A DNA stretch of 64,000 nt. Origin: Veillonella tobetsuensis (GTDB lineage Bacteria > Bacillota > Negativicutes > Veillonellales > Veillonellaceae). Shown here piece by piece: positions 47,356-57,276 of this stretch. Numbering within the stretch: the stretch's first letter is position 1; each line of letters begins with the position of its first letter. Where the stretch lies: assembly GCF_001078375.1 (NCBI RefSeq), contig NZ_BBXI01000009.1, forward strand, positions 124,001 to 188,000, given 5' to 3'. The notes beneath the pieces were generated by a model. It was not told where the DNA came from. It made no database searches and saw only the letters and a list, made by a program, of their open reading frames with translations. Made by a program: the position numbers and the translations under genes.

Positions 47356-50300
47356 ATGGATGTAAAAATTTTTGATAATATTAATGACATTGTTCGTGAT
47401 GATATGATTTCTACAATAAATAAGGGGAGTAAGATATCAATAGCTGCTGCTTGCTTTTCAATCTATGCTTATAAAGAATTGAAGGATCAGCTAGAACAAA
47501 TAGATGAGTGTAGATTTATTTTTACAGCACCGACATTTATTAAAGAAAAAACAGAAAAACAAAAGAGAGAGTTTTATATTCCTAGATTAAATCGTGAAAA
47601 TAGCTTATATGGTACAGAGTTTGAATTGAAGCTACGTAACGAAATGAATCAGAAAGCAATAGCAAAAGAATGTGCAGATTGGATTAAACGAAAAGCAATC
47701 TTTAAGTCTAATATTACTGGGGAGAATATGACTGGCTTTGTAAATGTAACAAGTTCTAATTCTGCTACTACTTATATGCCTATTAATGGTTTTACAACCG
47801 TAGATATTGGCTGTGAACGTGGTAATAATACTTATAATATGGTTAATCGTTTTGAATCCCCGTTTGCTGATTCGTACATCAATTTATTTGAAGGCCTATG
47901 GAATGATAAAAATAAACTTCAAGATGTTACGGATATTGTTATAGACAATATGACTTCTGTTTATAATGAAAATTCACCAGAGTCTATTTATTTCTTGATT
48001 TTATATCATGTCTTTAGTGAGTTTCTAAATGATATCTCCACTGATGAATTACCAAATGAAGCTACAGGGTTTAAACAAAGTAAAATTTGGAATATGCTAT
48101 ATGACTTTCAACGAGATGCAGTACTTGCCATTATAAACAAGTTAGAACGATATAATGGATGTATTCTTGCTGATAGTGTTGGATTAGGGAAAACTTTCAC
48201 TGCATTAGCAGTTGTAAAATACTATGAGAATCGAAATAAAAGTGTTCTAGTTCTTTGTCCTAAAAAATTAGCAGAGAATTGGAATACATATAAAGATAAT
48301 TATGTAAATAATCCAATTGCTGGAGATCGACTTAATTATGATGTCTTATTCCATACGGATTTATCTAGACCTGGTGGCTTTTCAAATGGCCTTGATTTAA
48401 ATCGGTTAAATTGGGGAAACTATGATTTAGTTGTTATAGATGAATCACATAATTTCCGTAATGGTGTTGGCACGCATGCTAATACGGTGGAGAATCGTTA
48501 TGTAAAACTGATGGATAAAATTATTAGGTCTGGTGTAAAGACAAAAGTATTAATGCTTTCCGCAACACCTGTAAATAATAGATTTATTGATTTAAAAAAC
48601 CAATTAGCCATAGCTTATGAAGGAGATACCTTCCTTATTGATAATAAATTAGGTACCACAAAATCTATTGATGAAATATTTAGACAAGCACAACGAGCAT
48701 TTAATACTTGGAGTGAATTAGATGTAGCTGATCGAACAACAGATGCTTTATTAAGAACATTAGATTTTGATTTCTTTGAATTACTAGATAGTGTTACGAT
48801 TGCACGGTCTAGAAAGCATATTGCAAAATATTACGATACTGCCGATATTGGTAAGTTTCCTATAAGGATGAAACCTATTTCTTTGAGGCCTGTACTTACT
48901 AATTTAGAAACAGCTACTAATTATAATCAGATTTATGAAGAGTTAAGTAAGCTTTCCCTTTGTATCTATACACCATCTAACTATATTTTCCCAAGTAAAA
49001 TTCAAAAATATATTGACCTAACACATAATAAAGGGAATGAGTTAACCCAAACGGGTCGTGAGCAAGGTATTCGTAAATTAATGAGTGTTAATTTGTTGAA
49101 ACGTTTAGAAAGCTCTGTTAATTCATTCCAACTTACCTTACAACGTATTTATAATCTTATTAATGATACTGTAGACAAGATAAACCGATTTGAGCAATAT
49201 GGTACAAGTAGTATTGATATGTATGAATCTACTGATACCGAGTGGGATATCGATGATAGTAATACGGAATATTTTACTGTTGGAAATAAGGTTCAAATTG
49301 ATTTAGCAGATATGGATTATAAAACATGGCGGGCTGAACTTACTTTAGATATTGAGGTATTAAATAGTTTGATGAGTATGTTGAATGTAATAACACCTAA
49401 ATATGATGGTAAGTTACAATCATTGCTTAAGGTTATATCTGAGAAAATAGAAAATCCAATTAATATTAATAATAAGAAGGTTCTTATTTTTTCTGCCTTC
49501 TCAGATACTGCTGAGTATTTATATGAACATGTTAGTGCTTATATAAAGGAAAAATATGGACTTAATACAGCTGTTATAACTGGTTCTATTGATGGTAAAA
49601 CTACTATTAAGAATTTTAAGGCTACCCTTAATAATGTATTGACATGTTTTTCTCCTATTTCAAAAGATAAATCTGTTTTATTGCCGAATAGTAATGATGA
49701 AATTGATATATTAATTGCTACAGATTGTATATCCGAAGGTCAAAATTTACAAGATTGTGACTGTGTTATTAACTATGATATTCATTGGAACCCAGTACGT
49801 ATCATCCAACGATTTGGTCGTGTGGACCGTATTGGTAGTAAAAATGAAAGTATCAAACTTGTTAACTTCTGGCCTGATATGGATTTAGATGAATATATTA
49901 ACCTTAAAGGTCGTGTAGAAACAAGGATGAAAATATCTATTATGTCATCAACGGGAGATGACGATCTTATTAACGCTGAGGAGAAGGGTGATTTAGAGTA
50001 TAGAAAGCAGCAGCTAAAGCGTTTACAGGAAGAAGTAGTAGATATAGAAGATATGTCTACTGGTATTTCTATTATGGATCTAGGATTAAATGAGTTTAGA
50101 CTTGATCTTTTAGAGTATATAAAAAATCATGGGGATATGGATACAAAACCAAAAGGGTTACATGCTGTTGTTTCATCATCTGAAGAACTTCCAGAAGGTG
50201 TAATATTTGTACTGAAGAATGTTAATAACTCTGTTAATATAGATAATCAAAACAGAATCCATCCATTTTATATGGTTTATATTGGTATGGATGGAGAAAT

Positions 50301-50592
50301 TATTTGTGACTATCTAAATCCAAAACAATTGCTTGATGATATCAGATTATTGTGTAGAGGCAAAAAAGAACCGATTGTAGATTTGTGTCAAAAGTTTAAT
50401 GAAGAAACGAATGATGGGAAAGATATGCAGGAATTATCAAATCTTCTTCGTGAAACAATTTATTCTATTATCGATACTAAAGAAGAAAGTGATATAGATA
50501 GCTTATTTACTGTTGGTGGAACCTCCGCACTTATCTCAGTAGTATCTGGCTTAGATGATTTTGAGCTCATTTCTTTCTTAGTAGTTAAATAA
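47356..50592 (+). CDS. Snf2/HepA-like helicase with PLD-like N-terminal region, 1078 aa
   Basis: First gene of a four-gene restriction operon. Superfamily 2 helicase motifs are complete: Walker A GLGKT (residues 276-280), DESH box (362-365), LMLSATPVNN, and motif VI QRFGRVDRIG (818-827) preceded by ATDCISEGQNLQDCDCVINYD. The N-terminal 230 residues resemble the phospholipase D-like region seen before some Snf2-type helicases, but no HKD catalytic motif is visible, so it is likely a binding or regulatory domain. The C-terminal 200 residues are unassigned. ATG 47356 follows aagggg. The operon partners (DUF4391-like, Mod, Res) argue for a role in anti-phage restriction as a DNA translocase. Confidence 0.88.
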   Translation: MDVKIFDNINDIVRDDMISTINKGSKISIAAACFSIYAYKELKDQLEQIDECRFIFTAPTFIKEKTEKQKREFYIPRLNRENSLYGTEFELKLRNEMNQKAIAKECADWIKRKAIFKSNITGENMTGFVNVTSSNSATTYMPINGFTTVDIGCERGNNTYNMVNRFESPFADSYINLFEGLWNDKNKLQDVTDIVIDNMTSVYNENSPESIYFLILYHVFSEFLNDISTDELPNEATGFKQSKIWNMLYDFQRDAVLAIINKLERYNGCILADSVGLGKTFTALAVVKYYENRNKSVLVLCPKKLAENWNTYKDNYVNNPIAGDRLNYDVLFHTDLSRPGGFSNGLDLNRLNWGNYDLVVIDESHNFRNGVGTHANTVENRYVKLMDKIIRSGVKTKVLMLSATPVNNRFIDLKNQLAIAYEGDTFLIDNKLGTTKSIDEIFRQAQRAFNTWSELDVADRTTDALLRTLDFDFFELLDSVTIARSRKHIAKYYDTADIGKFPIRMKPISLRPVLTNLETATNYNQIYEELSKLSLCIYTPSNYIFPSKIQKYIDLTHNKGNELTQTGREQGIRKLMSVNLLKRLESSVNSFQLTLQRIYNLINDTVDKINRFEQYGTSSIDMYESTDTEWDIDDSNTEYFTVGNKVQIDLADMDYKTWRAELTLDIEVLNSLMSMLNVITPKYDGKLQSLLKVISEKIENPININNKKVLIFSAFSDTAEYLYEHVSAYIKEKYGLNTAVITGSIDGKTTIKNFKATLNNVLTCFSPISKDKSVLLPNSNDEIDILIATDCISEGQNLQDCDCVINYDIHWNPVRIIQRFGRVDRIGSKNESIKLVNFWPDMDLDEYINLKGRVETRMKISIMSSTGDDDLINAEEKGDLEYRKQQLKRLQEEVVDIEDMSTGISIMDLGLNEFRLDLLEYIKNHGDMDTKPKGLHAVVSSSEELPEGVIFVLKNVNNSVNIDNQNRIHPFYMVYIGMDGEIICDYLNPKQLLDDIRLLCRGKKEPIVDLCQKFNEETNDGKDMQELSNLLRETIYSIIDTKEESDIDSLFTVGGTSALISVVSGLDDFELISFLVVK

Positions 50593-50603
50593 GAAGGAGA
50601 TAT

Positions 50604-51260
50604 ATGATGCTAGGTTTATCAAAAGCTACAGAATTTAATCGGCGTATTCCTAAAGCTAAATTCTATGAGAATATAAATATTACGACTTCTTTAAAAAGAT
50701 TGTTTGTAGATCATGTAAAGAATATTTATTGGAGAAATAAAATTGCGTCTACAACTACTAATTTGTCTGCAGGAAAATACGTAACAGAGATTGAAGTATT
50801 TGAAGTCAATCTTAATAGTCCTCAAGTTGATATAGACTTATTAAAATGTATTGATAGTGTAATTCCGTACCATATTCTTTATATCTTAGAATACAATGGT
50901 AAGTATCAGGCTTGGATTGGATATAAAGAAACTATGGATATATACAAGAAAAGATCTAAAGTGGATAGATACTATCATACAAATTGGTTTGAAGAAACGG
51001 AATTAGTAGTAAGACTTGAAGGTCTTAACCTTGATGATGTATATGAAAACTTAGTACGTCAAATTGCTGGTGATAAGTTACAATCTGATAGTTCTACTGA
51101 GAGTTTGAAACAGTCTGTAGAACGTGATAAAGAAATAGAAAGTTTGCAAAAGCAAATTAGTATATTACAAAATAAAATACGAAAAGAAAAGCAGCTAAAT
51201 AAACAAATAGAAATAAACACTGAGTTGAAGAAGTTAAGAAGTGCATTGGAGAATATATAA
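50604..51260 (+). CDS. DUF4391-like protein, 218 aa
   Basis: A small partner in the restriction operon. The N-terminal part (LGLSKATEFNRRIPKAKFYEN, then VKNIYWRNKIASTTTNLSAG and VTEIEVFEVNLNSPQVDIDLLKCIDSVIPYHILYIL) follows the pattern of DUF4391 proteins, which often sit between a helicase and a type III methylase gene. The C-terminal 50 residues form a heptad-rich coiled coil (DKEIESLQKQISILQNKIRKEKQ), likely for oligomerisation or docking. Biochemical function is not known. Start may be ATG 50604 or ATG 50607; AAGGAG lies at 50594-50599. Stop overlaps the mod start. Confidence 0.8.
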   Translation: MMLGLSKATEFNRRIPKAKFYENINITTSLKRLFVDHVKNIYWRNKIASTTTNLSAGKYVTEIEVFEVNLNSPQVDIDLLKCIDSVIPYHILYILEYNGKYQAWIGYKETMDIYKKRSKVDRYYHTNWFEETELVVRLEGLNLDDVYENLVRQIAGDKLQSDSSTESLKQSVERDKEIESLQKQISILQNKIRKEKQLNKQIEINTELKKLRSALENI

Positions 51261-53302
51261 TGGAAAAAATGAGAATGGAATCAGTAGATATGACTGAAAA
51301 AAATATAGAAAAAATGGAATTATTGTTTCCTAATTGTATTACAGAAGCTTTAGATAAAAGTGGAAAGTTAAAAAAGGCTATAAATTTTGAAGTGTTAAAA
51401 CAAATGCTTTCTGATGAAATTGTGGATGGTGATGAAGCCTATGAGTTTACATGGGTCGGTAAAAAAGCTGCTATCGTTGAAGCAAATAAGTCGATTCGAA
51501 AAACCTTACGTCCTTGTATTGAGGAAAGTATTGAATGGGATGATACTGAAAACTTATATATTGAAGGTGATAATCTTGAGGTATTGAAACTTTTACAGGA
51601 AAGTTATCTTGGAAAAGTAAAAATGATATATATAGATCCCCCATATAATACTGGAAATGATTTTATTTATAGAGATAACTTTTCATTAAGTATTAGTGAA
51701 TACGAAGAACAATTAGGCGTATTAGATGAAGGGGGAAATATATTATTTAAAAATACATATAATAATGGTAGATTCCACTCTGATTGGTGTTCCATGATTT
51801 ATTCACGTTTAATGTTGGCTAGAAATCTCTTATCTAATGATGGTGCAATATTTATTAGTATTGATGATAGCGAATTAGAAAATTTAAAGAAAATATGTGA
51901 TGAAGTTTTTGGTGCCGATAATTTTATTAATATAATTTCATTAAAACTTAAAAATATAGCAGGTGCTTCTGGAGGAGGACAGGATAAACGATTAAAAAAG
52001 AATATGGAGTTTATTCTTCTTTACGCAAAGAATTATAAGGCTATAGAACCATTTGAGAATATTTATTCATATACACCTATTAGTCAATTGGTTGAATTTT
52101 ATAGGAAAAATGGAATTAGTTGGAAATATACATCCGCATTAGTGAATTCTGGCGATAAAATATATGTTGCTTCAACAATTGATGGAGATGGTAATGAAAT
52201 AAAAATATATAAACGTGAGAACTATAAGATTGAATCAATTTCATCAATTATGAAATCAGAAAATATAACTGAAAAAGAGGCTTATGATAAATATTCCAAT
52301 TGTATTTTTCAGACTGCTATGCCACAAAGTTCTATTAGACCAAGAGTAATAGAGAAGCTTAAAGAAATTGGGATAGATAGTGATTTATACTCTATAGAAT
52401 ATATTCCTAAAACTGGAAGAAATAAAGGTAAATTATATGAGCAGTTTTATAAAGGGAAAAATTTCCGTTTATTTGCATGGCTTAGAGATGTAGCCGAAGA
52501 AATAGATGGTGTTCTATATAAAAAAGATTTACAAGGAACTTATTGGGATTTTGTAGGAGAAATTAACAATTTAACGAAAGAAGGTGATGTCTCTTTTTTA
52601 AATGGTAAAAAACCAGTAAAACTATTGATGCAAATGCTGAAGATGATTACGAATGAAAATGATATTGTATTGGATTTCTTTTCAGGAAGTGCAAGTACAG
52701 CACATGCTGTGATGCAACTAAACTTAGAGGATAATGGAAACCGAAAATTTATCATGGTTCAAATCCCTCAAGAAATAGATGATGACTCTGAAAGTACTTA
52801 TAGTAATATATGTGAATTAGGCAAAGCTAGAATTAGACGGTCTGGTAAAAAGATTTTAAAAGAAAATACAGAAAAAGTGGCTGTTCAAAATTTAGATGTA
52901 GGATTTCGTGTTTTTAAGTTAGATGATTCTAATATGACCAATGTATTTTATTCAGTAGATGATTATTCACAAGGCTTACTTTCAAATTTAGAAACAAATA
53001 TCAAGTCTGATCGTAATGACCTTGATTTATTATTTGGATGTCTTATTGAATGGGGATTACCATTATCTTTACCATATAATTCAGAAAAGATAGAAGGGTG
53101 TACTGTACATAATTATAATAATGGAGATTTAGTGGCATGTTTCAATGAAAATATACCAGACTCAGTTATTAAACATATTGCAAAAAAACAACCTCTCCGT
53201 GCAGTTTTTAGAGATAGTAGTTTTGCTAATAGTCCTTCTAAAATTAATGTAGGTGAGATCTTTAAGTCCTTAGCTCCGGATACAAAAGTAAAAGTTATTT
53301 AG
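51260..53302 (+). CDS. mod: Type III DNA methyltransferase subunit Mod, 680 aa
   Basis: Site-specific N6-adenine methylase of a type III restriction-modification system; it also provides target recognition for Res. Catalytic motif DPPYNTGNDF (D126-P-P-Y129) precedes the SAM-binding motif DFFSGSAS (472-479), the beta-class order. The region between (about 200-440) is the variable target-recognition domain. The length is normal. ATG 51260 overlaps the preceding stop (TAATG). No simple-sequence repeat tract that would signal phase variation was seen. The gene is complete, so the host should carry the methylation mark. Confidence 0.95.
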   Translation: MEKMRMESVDMTEKNIEKMELLFPNCITEALDKSGKLKKAINFEVLKQMLSDEIVDGDEAYEFTWVGKKAAIVEANKSIRKTLRPCIEESIEWDDTENLYIEGDNLEVLKLLQESYLGKVKMIYIDPPYNTGNDFIYRDNFSLSISEYEEQLGVLDEGGNILFKNTYNNGRFHSDWCSMIYSRLMLARNLLSNDGAIFISIDDSELENLKKICDEVFGADNFINIISLKLKNIAGASGGGQDKRLKKNMEFILLYAKNYKAIEPFENIYSYTPISQLVEFYRKNGISWKYTSALVNSGDKIYVASTIDGDGNEIKIYKRENYKIESISSIMKSENITEKEAYDKYSNCIFQTAMPQSSIRPRVIEKLKEIGIDSDLYSIEYIPKTGRNKGKLYEQFYKGKNFRLFAWLRDVAEEIDGVLYKKDLQGTYWDFVGEINNLTKEGDVSFLNGKKPVKLLMQMLKMITNENDIVLDFFSGSASTAHAVMQLNLEDNGNRKFIMVQIPQEIDDDSESTYSNICELGKARIRRSGKKILKENTEKVAVQNLDVGFRVFKLDDSNMTNVFYSVDDYSQGLLSNLETNIKSDRNDLDLLFGCLIEWGLPLSLPYNSEKIEGCTVHNYNNGDLVACFNENIPDSVIKHIAKKQPLRAVFRDSSFANSPSKINVGEIFKSLAPDTKVKVI

Positions 53303-53313
53303 GAGAGAAAGAG

Positions 53314-56300
53314 ATGAAACTACAATTTAAGCATCAAAAATTCCAAGCAGATGCTGCGAAAGCCGTGGTTGATGTATTTGCGGGGCAGCCTTATCTAACT
53401 CCATCATATATGATGGATAGAGGTTCTGGATATATCCAGCAATCACTAACAGAGGATTCAGATTTTACTGGCTTTAGTAACCAGAAAATAGCAAAAGAAT
53501 TAAATGATGAATTAATTCTTAATCGAATAAAGAAAATACAACGAGATAATCAAATTCAATCATCTGATAAACTAGAAGGTAGATATAATTTAACTATTGA
53601 AATGGAGACTGGTGTTGGTAAGACTTATACATATATTAAAACTATGTATGAGCTTAATAAACATTATGGGTGGAGTAAATTCATAATTGTTGTGCCCAGT
53701 ATTGCCATACGAGAAGGCGTTTATAAAACTTTTCAAGTTACACAAGAGCATTTTGCCGAAGAATATGGTAAAAAGATTCGATTCTTTATATATAATTCTG
53801 CTCAATTAACTGAAATAGATCGTTTTGCATCTGATAGTTCAATTAATGTAATGATTATTAATTCTCAAGCATTTAATGCAAAGGGTAAGGATGCTAGACG
53901 CATTTATATGAAATTAGATGAGTTCAGATCCCGTCGTCCTATAGATATTATTGCAAAAACAAACCCTATATTAATTATTGATGAACCTCAATCTGTAGAA
54001 GGGAAACAGACAAAAGAAAGTTTAAAACAATTTAACCCATTAATGACTCTTCGTTATTCTGCAACACATAAGAGTGATAGTATATATAACATGATTTATC
54101 GGTTGGATGCATTAGAAGCTTACAATAAACATCTTGTTAAAAAGATTTCCGTTAAAGGAATTACTGAATCAGGAAGTACAGCCACTGAAAGTTATATTTA
54201 TCTGGAAGGTATTAATCTATCAAAGTCAGCACCTACAGCAACTATTCAGTTTGACTATAAAGGTGCTAAAGATATTCGAAAGATAACTAGAGTTGTTTCG
54301 GAAGGCTATAACCTCTATGATAACTCAGGCCAAATGGAAGAATATAAAGAGGGGTTTGTTGTATCTAGAATCGATGGTCGCGATGACTCAGTTGAGTTCA
54401 TTAACGGGGTAAAGATCTATGCTGGTGATGTAATTGGTAAAGTAAATGAAGATCAACTTCGACGCATTCAAATAAGAGAAACCATTTTATCTCATATTGA
54501 AAGAGAACGAGACCTATTTTATAAGGGGATAAAAGTTTTATCTTTATTCTTTATAGATGAGGTAGCAAAGTATAAGCAATATGATGCTTCTGGAGAGCCT
54601 ATTAATGGTATTTATGCGGATATGTTTGAAGAGGAATATAAGGATATTGTTAATAATCTTCAAACAAAATTTGGTGAAGATGAGTATTTAAAGTATATTA
54701 ATGCTATTTCTGAGTCTTCTACACATGCTGGTTACTTCTCCATTGATAAAAAAGGAAAAATGGTTGATTCTAAGCTAAAAGATAAAAAAGAGATGACATC
54801 TGATGATGTTGATGCGTTTGATCTTATTATGAAGAATAAAGAACTTCTTTTAGATAGAGACCCTAAGAAATCTCCTGTTAGATTTATCTTTTCTCACTCA
54901 GCTTTACGTGAAGGCTGGGATAATCCAAATGTCTTTCAAATTTGTACATTAAAACAAAGCAGTAGTGATGTGCGTAAACGTCAAGAAGTAGGTCGAGGCC
55001 TTCGTCTTTGTGTCAATCAAGATGGAGAACGCATGGATACGAATGTACTTGGTAATGATGTACATAATGTAAACGTTCTTACTGTAATAGCTAGTGAAAG
55101 CTACGATAGTTTTGCAAAAGGCTTACAGGCTGAAATTGCTGAGGCGGTTGCTGATAGACCTAAATCAATCACGCCTGAATTATTTATTGGAAAAGTAATT
55201 AAAGATATTCATAATAATGAACAGGTTATAGATGATAAATTGGGACGTGCTATTCATTTTGACCTTATTGTAAATAGATACATTGATAAAACTGGTGCTC
55301 TTACTGATAAATATTATGACGATAAGTCTAGTGGTCTAATACAGGTTGCTGATGAAGTAGCTGACTCCAGAGATGCAGTTATAGGAATCATTGATTCCAT
55401 TTATGATGCTAAATCAATACAATTTGAAAATGCACGCAGTAATAATGTAGAGCTACACTTAGACGAAGATAAAGTTTCTATGCCTGAATTCAAGGCATTA
55501 TGGAAAAAGATAAACTCCAAATCAGTGTATATCGTTGATTTTGATACGGATGAGCTTGTTAGAAATGCAATTTTAGCTTTAGATAGCAAACTTCGAGTTT
55601 CAAAACTTTTCTATAGAGTTGAATCTGGTACAATGAAGCAGATTAAATCAAAAGAGGAGTTAGAAACATCAGGTTCTTTTGTAAAAGAATCTGCTTCAAC
55701 TTATGGAAGTAAAAATGCTGTAAACGCTAATGTTAAATATGATTTAGTCGGTAAACTAGTGGATGAGACCGGACTTACTCGAAAAGCAGTTATACAAATT
55801 CTTCAAGGTATTGAAACTGCAGTATTTAATCAATTCAAAGATAATCCAGAAGAGTTTATTATTAAAGCTGCATCACTTATAAATGACGAAAAAGCAACAG
55901 CAATTATTGAGCATATTACATATGATGTATTAGATGAAAAATACGATACTAATGTATTTACAGATCCAACAATTAAAGGACGTTTAGGCACGAATGCAAT
56001 GAAAGCTAATAAGCATTTATATGATCATATTATTTATGACTCAACAAATGAGAAAAACTTTGCATCTGAATTGGATATAAACTCTGATGTAGCTGTCTAT
56101 GTTAAATTACCTGACGGATTTTATATTTCTACGCCGGTTGGTCGTTATAATCCGGATTGGGCTATAGCTTTTTATGAAGGTACAGTAAAACATATTTATT
56201 TTATTGCTGAAACAAAAGGATCTATGAATTCAATGCAACTTCGTTTGATTGAAGAATCCAAAATACATTGTGCAAGAGAACACTTTAAAGCAATCAGTAA

Positions 56301-56364
56301 AGGAGACGTTGTTTATGATGTTGTTGATAGCTATAAGTCTCTACTTGATATTGTGACTAAGTAA
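53314..56364 (+). CDS. res: Type III restriction enzyme subunit Res, 1016 aa
   Basis: ATP-dependent restriction subunit acting with Mod. Helicase motifs: Walker A TGVGKT (99-104), DEPQ box (D223-Q226), SHSALREGWDNPNVFQ, and RQEVGRGLRL. The C-terminal endonuclease domain shows PD948 and E966-T-K968 (NPDW, 17 residues, ETKG), the PD-(D/E)xK arrangement of type III enzymes. All key residues are present, so it should be active. It lies 11 bases after mod. Length is typical. Confidence 0.95.
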   Translation: MKLQFKHQKFQADAAKAVVDVFAGQPYLTPSYMMDRGSGYIQQSLTEDSDFTGFSNQKIAKELNDELILNRIKKIQRDNQIQSSDKLEGRYNLTIEMETGVGKTYTYIKTMYELNKHYGWSKFIIVVPSIAIREGVYKTFQVTQEHFAEEYGKKIRFFIYNSAQLTEIDRFASDSSINVMIINSQAFNAKGKDARRIYMKLDEFRSRRPIDIIAKTNPILIIDEPQSVEGKQTKESLKQFNPLMTLRYSATHKSDSIYNMIYRLDALEAYNKHLVKKISVKGITESGSTATESYIYLEGINLSKSAPTATIQFDYKGAKDIRKITRVVSEGYNLYDNSGQMEEYKEGFVVSRIDGRDDSVEFINGVKIYAGDVIGKVNEDQLRRIQIRETILSHIERERDLFYKGIKVLSLFFIDEVAKYKQYDASGEPINGIYADMFEEEYKDIVNNLQTKFGEDEYLKYINAISESSTHAGYFSIDKKGKMVDSKLKDKKEMTSDDVDAFDLIMKNKELLLDRDPKKSPVRFIFSHSALREGWDNPNVFQICTLKQSSSDVRKRQEVGRGLRLCVNQDGERMDTNVLGNDVHNVNVLTVIASESYDSFAKGLQAEIAEAVADRPKSITPELFIGKVIKDIHNNEQVIDDKLGRAIHFDLIVNRYIDKTGALTDKYYDDKSSGLIQVADEVADSRDAVIGIIDSIYDAKSIQFENARSNNVELHLDEDKVSMPEFKALWKKINSKSVYIVDFDTDELVRNAILALDSKLRVSKLFYRVESGTMKQIKSKEELETSGSFVKESASTYGSKNAVNANVKYDLVGKLVDETGLTRKAVIQILQGIETAVFNQFKDNPEEFIIKAASLINDEKATAIIEHITYDVLDEKYDTNVFTDPTIKGRLGTNAMKANKHLYDHIIYDSTNEKNFASELDINSDVAVYVKLPDGFYISTPVGRYNPDWAIAFYEGTVKHIYFIAETKGSMNSMQLRLIEESKIHCAREHFKAISKGDVVYDVVDSYKSLLDIVTK

Positions 56365-56396
56365 AACTAAATAGATATTTTATCGGGAGGATAATA

Positions 56397-57193
56397 ATGG
56401 GAGTTAGTAAGTTGATTAATTTATAAATGGAGATGATTCTTTGGCTAATTATGCATATAGAGATAAAGAAAGACGACAAATAATATTAGCAAATGAGGCT
56501 CTTGAGGAAGATAGGAATAAGTCATTTTACTGTCCAAATCCACGATGTAATAGTAAATTATTTATATGTGCTGTTGATGGCTCTCGGAAAGCATATTTTC
56601 GAGCAACTAAATCTGCTTATAAACACATTGATAATTGTCCTTATGCAAATAGTTCAGTCACTTTTGATGAGAAGATATTTAATCAGTCAAATTTTTCTTT
56701 TGAAAATGCAATACAAAATCTTTTAGTTGAGAATAACTCAAAACCTGTAATGAGTGACTCTAAAAGCACTTCTTGTGGTGAACATATTAATCATACATTA
56801 ATAACAATTAGGCAGATATATTCTATGTGTAAACAATTTCCTCCTAATTACTCATATGGAAATGAGAAAATTGGGAAAATGATTTTAGACGATAGAACTG
56901 AATACTGGTATCCTAAAGGTGTTTTTGGCTTTAAAATAATTGAGTCTTGTGTAAAAGGTCGCTTTTACGATAATGATAAAAATGAGATTTATTTAGTAGC
57001 TCCTATAGCAAATCCCAATTATCATTTTATATTATCTATTCCTGATATAAACCTTTATAGAAAAATAAGAAATATGGTATTTGAAAATAAAGATAAATTT
57101 ATTATAGTTGCTGGACAATGGAATTTATCTAAAGCAGATGGAAGGACAATAAAATCAATTATACATAGTAATAAACAAATAACTATTATATAA
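56397..57193 (+). CDS. Zinc-finger protein with apparent 5' frameshift, about 250-266 aa
   Basis: The open frame runs from TTG 56441 (250 residues, MANYAYRDKERRQIIL). A better initiation site, ATG 56397 after ggagg, encodes MGVSKLINL and stops at 56424. Adding one T in the run at 56420-56422 joins the two into MGVSKLINFINGDDSLANYAYRD, which suggests a one-base deletion. The N-terminal domain has a CHC2-like zinc site, CPNPRC then HIDNC about 30 residues later, as in CoiA-type or RNA/DNA-binding fingers. The rest is unassigned. TTG 56441 with GGAG (56429-56432) may still initiate. Function unknown; its place after res suggests a defence link. Confidence 0.6.
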
Positions 57194-57276
57194 TAATAAA
57201 TAATTTATCGATTATAGATTTTGTTTGGGGATTATATTTTATTTTGAAATATAAAGGTAATTAGGGCGGGTGTTAT

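Noticed and set aside
51260-53302. Phase-variable repeat tract in mod
   Set aside because: Type III mod genes are often phase variable, but no tandem tetra- or pentanucleotide run or long homopolymer was seen.
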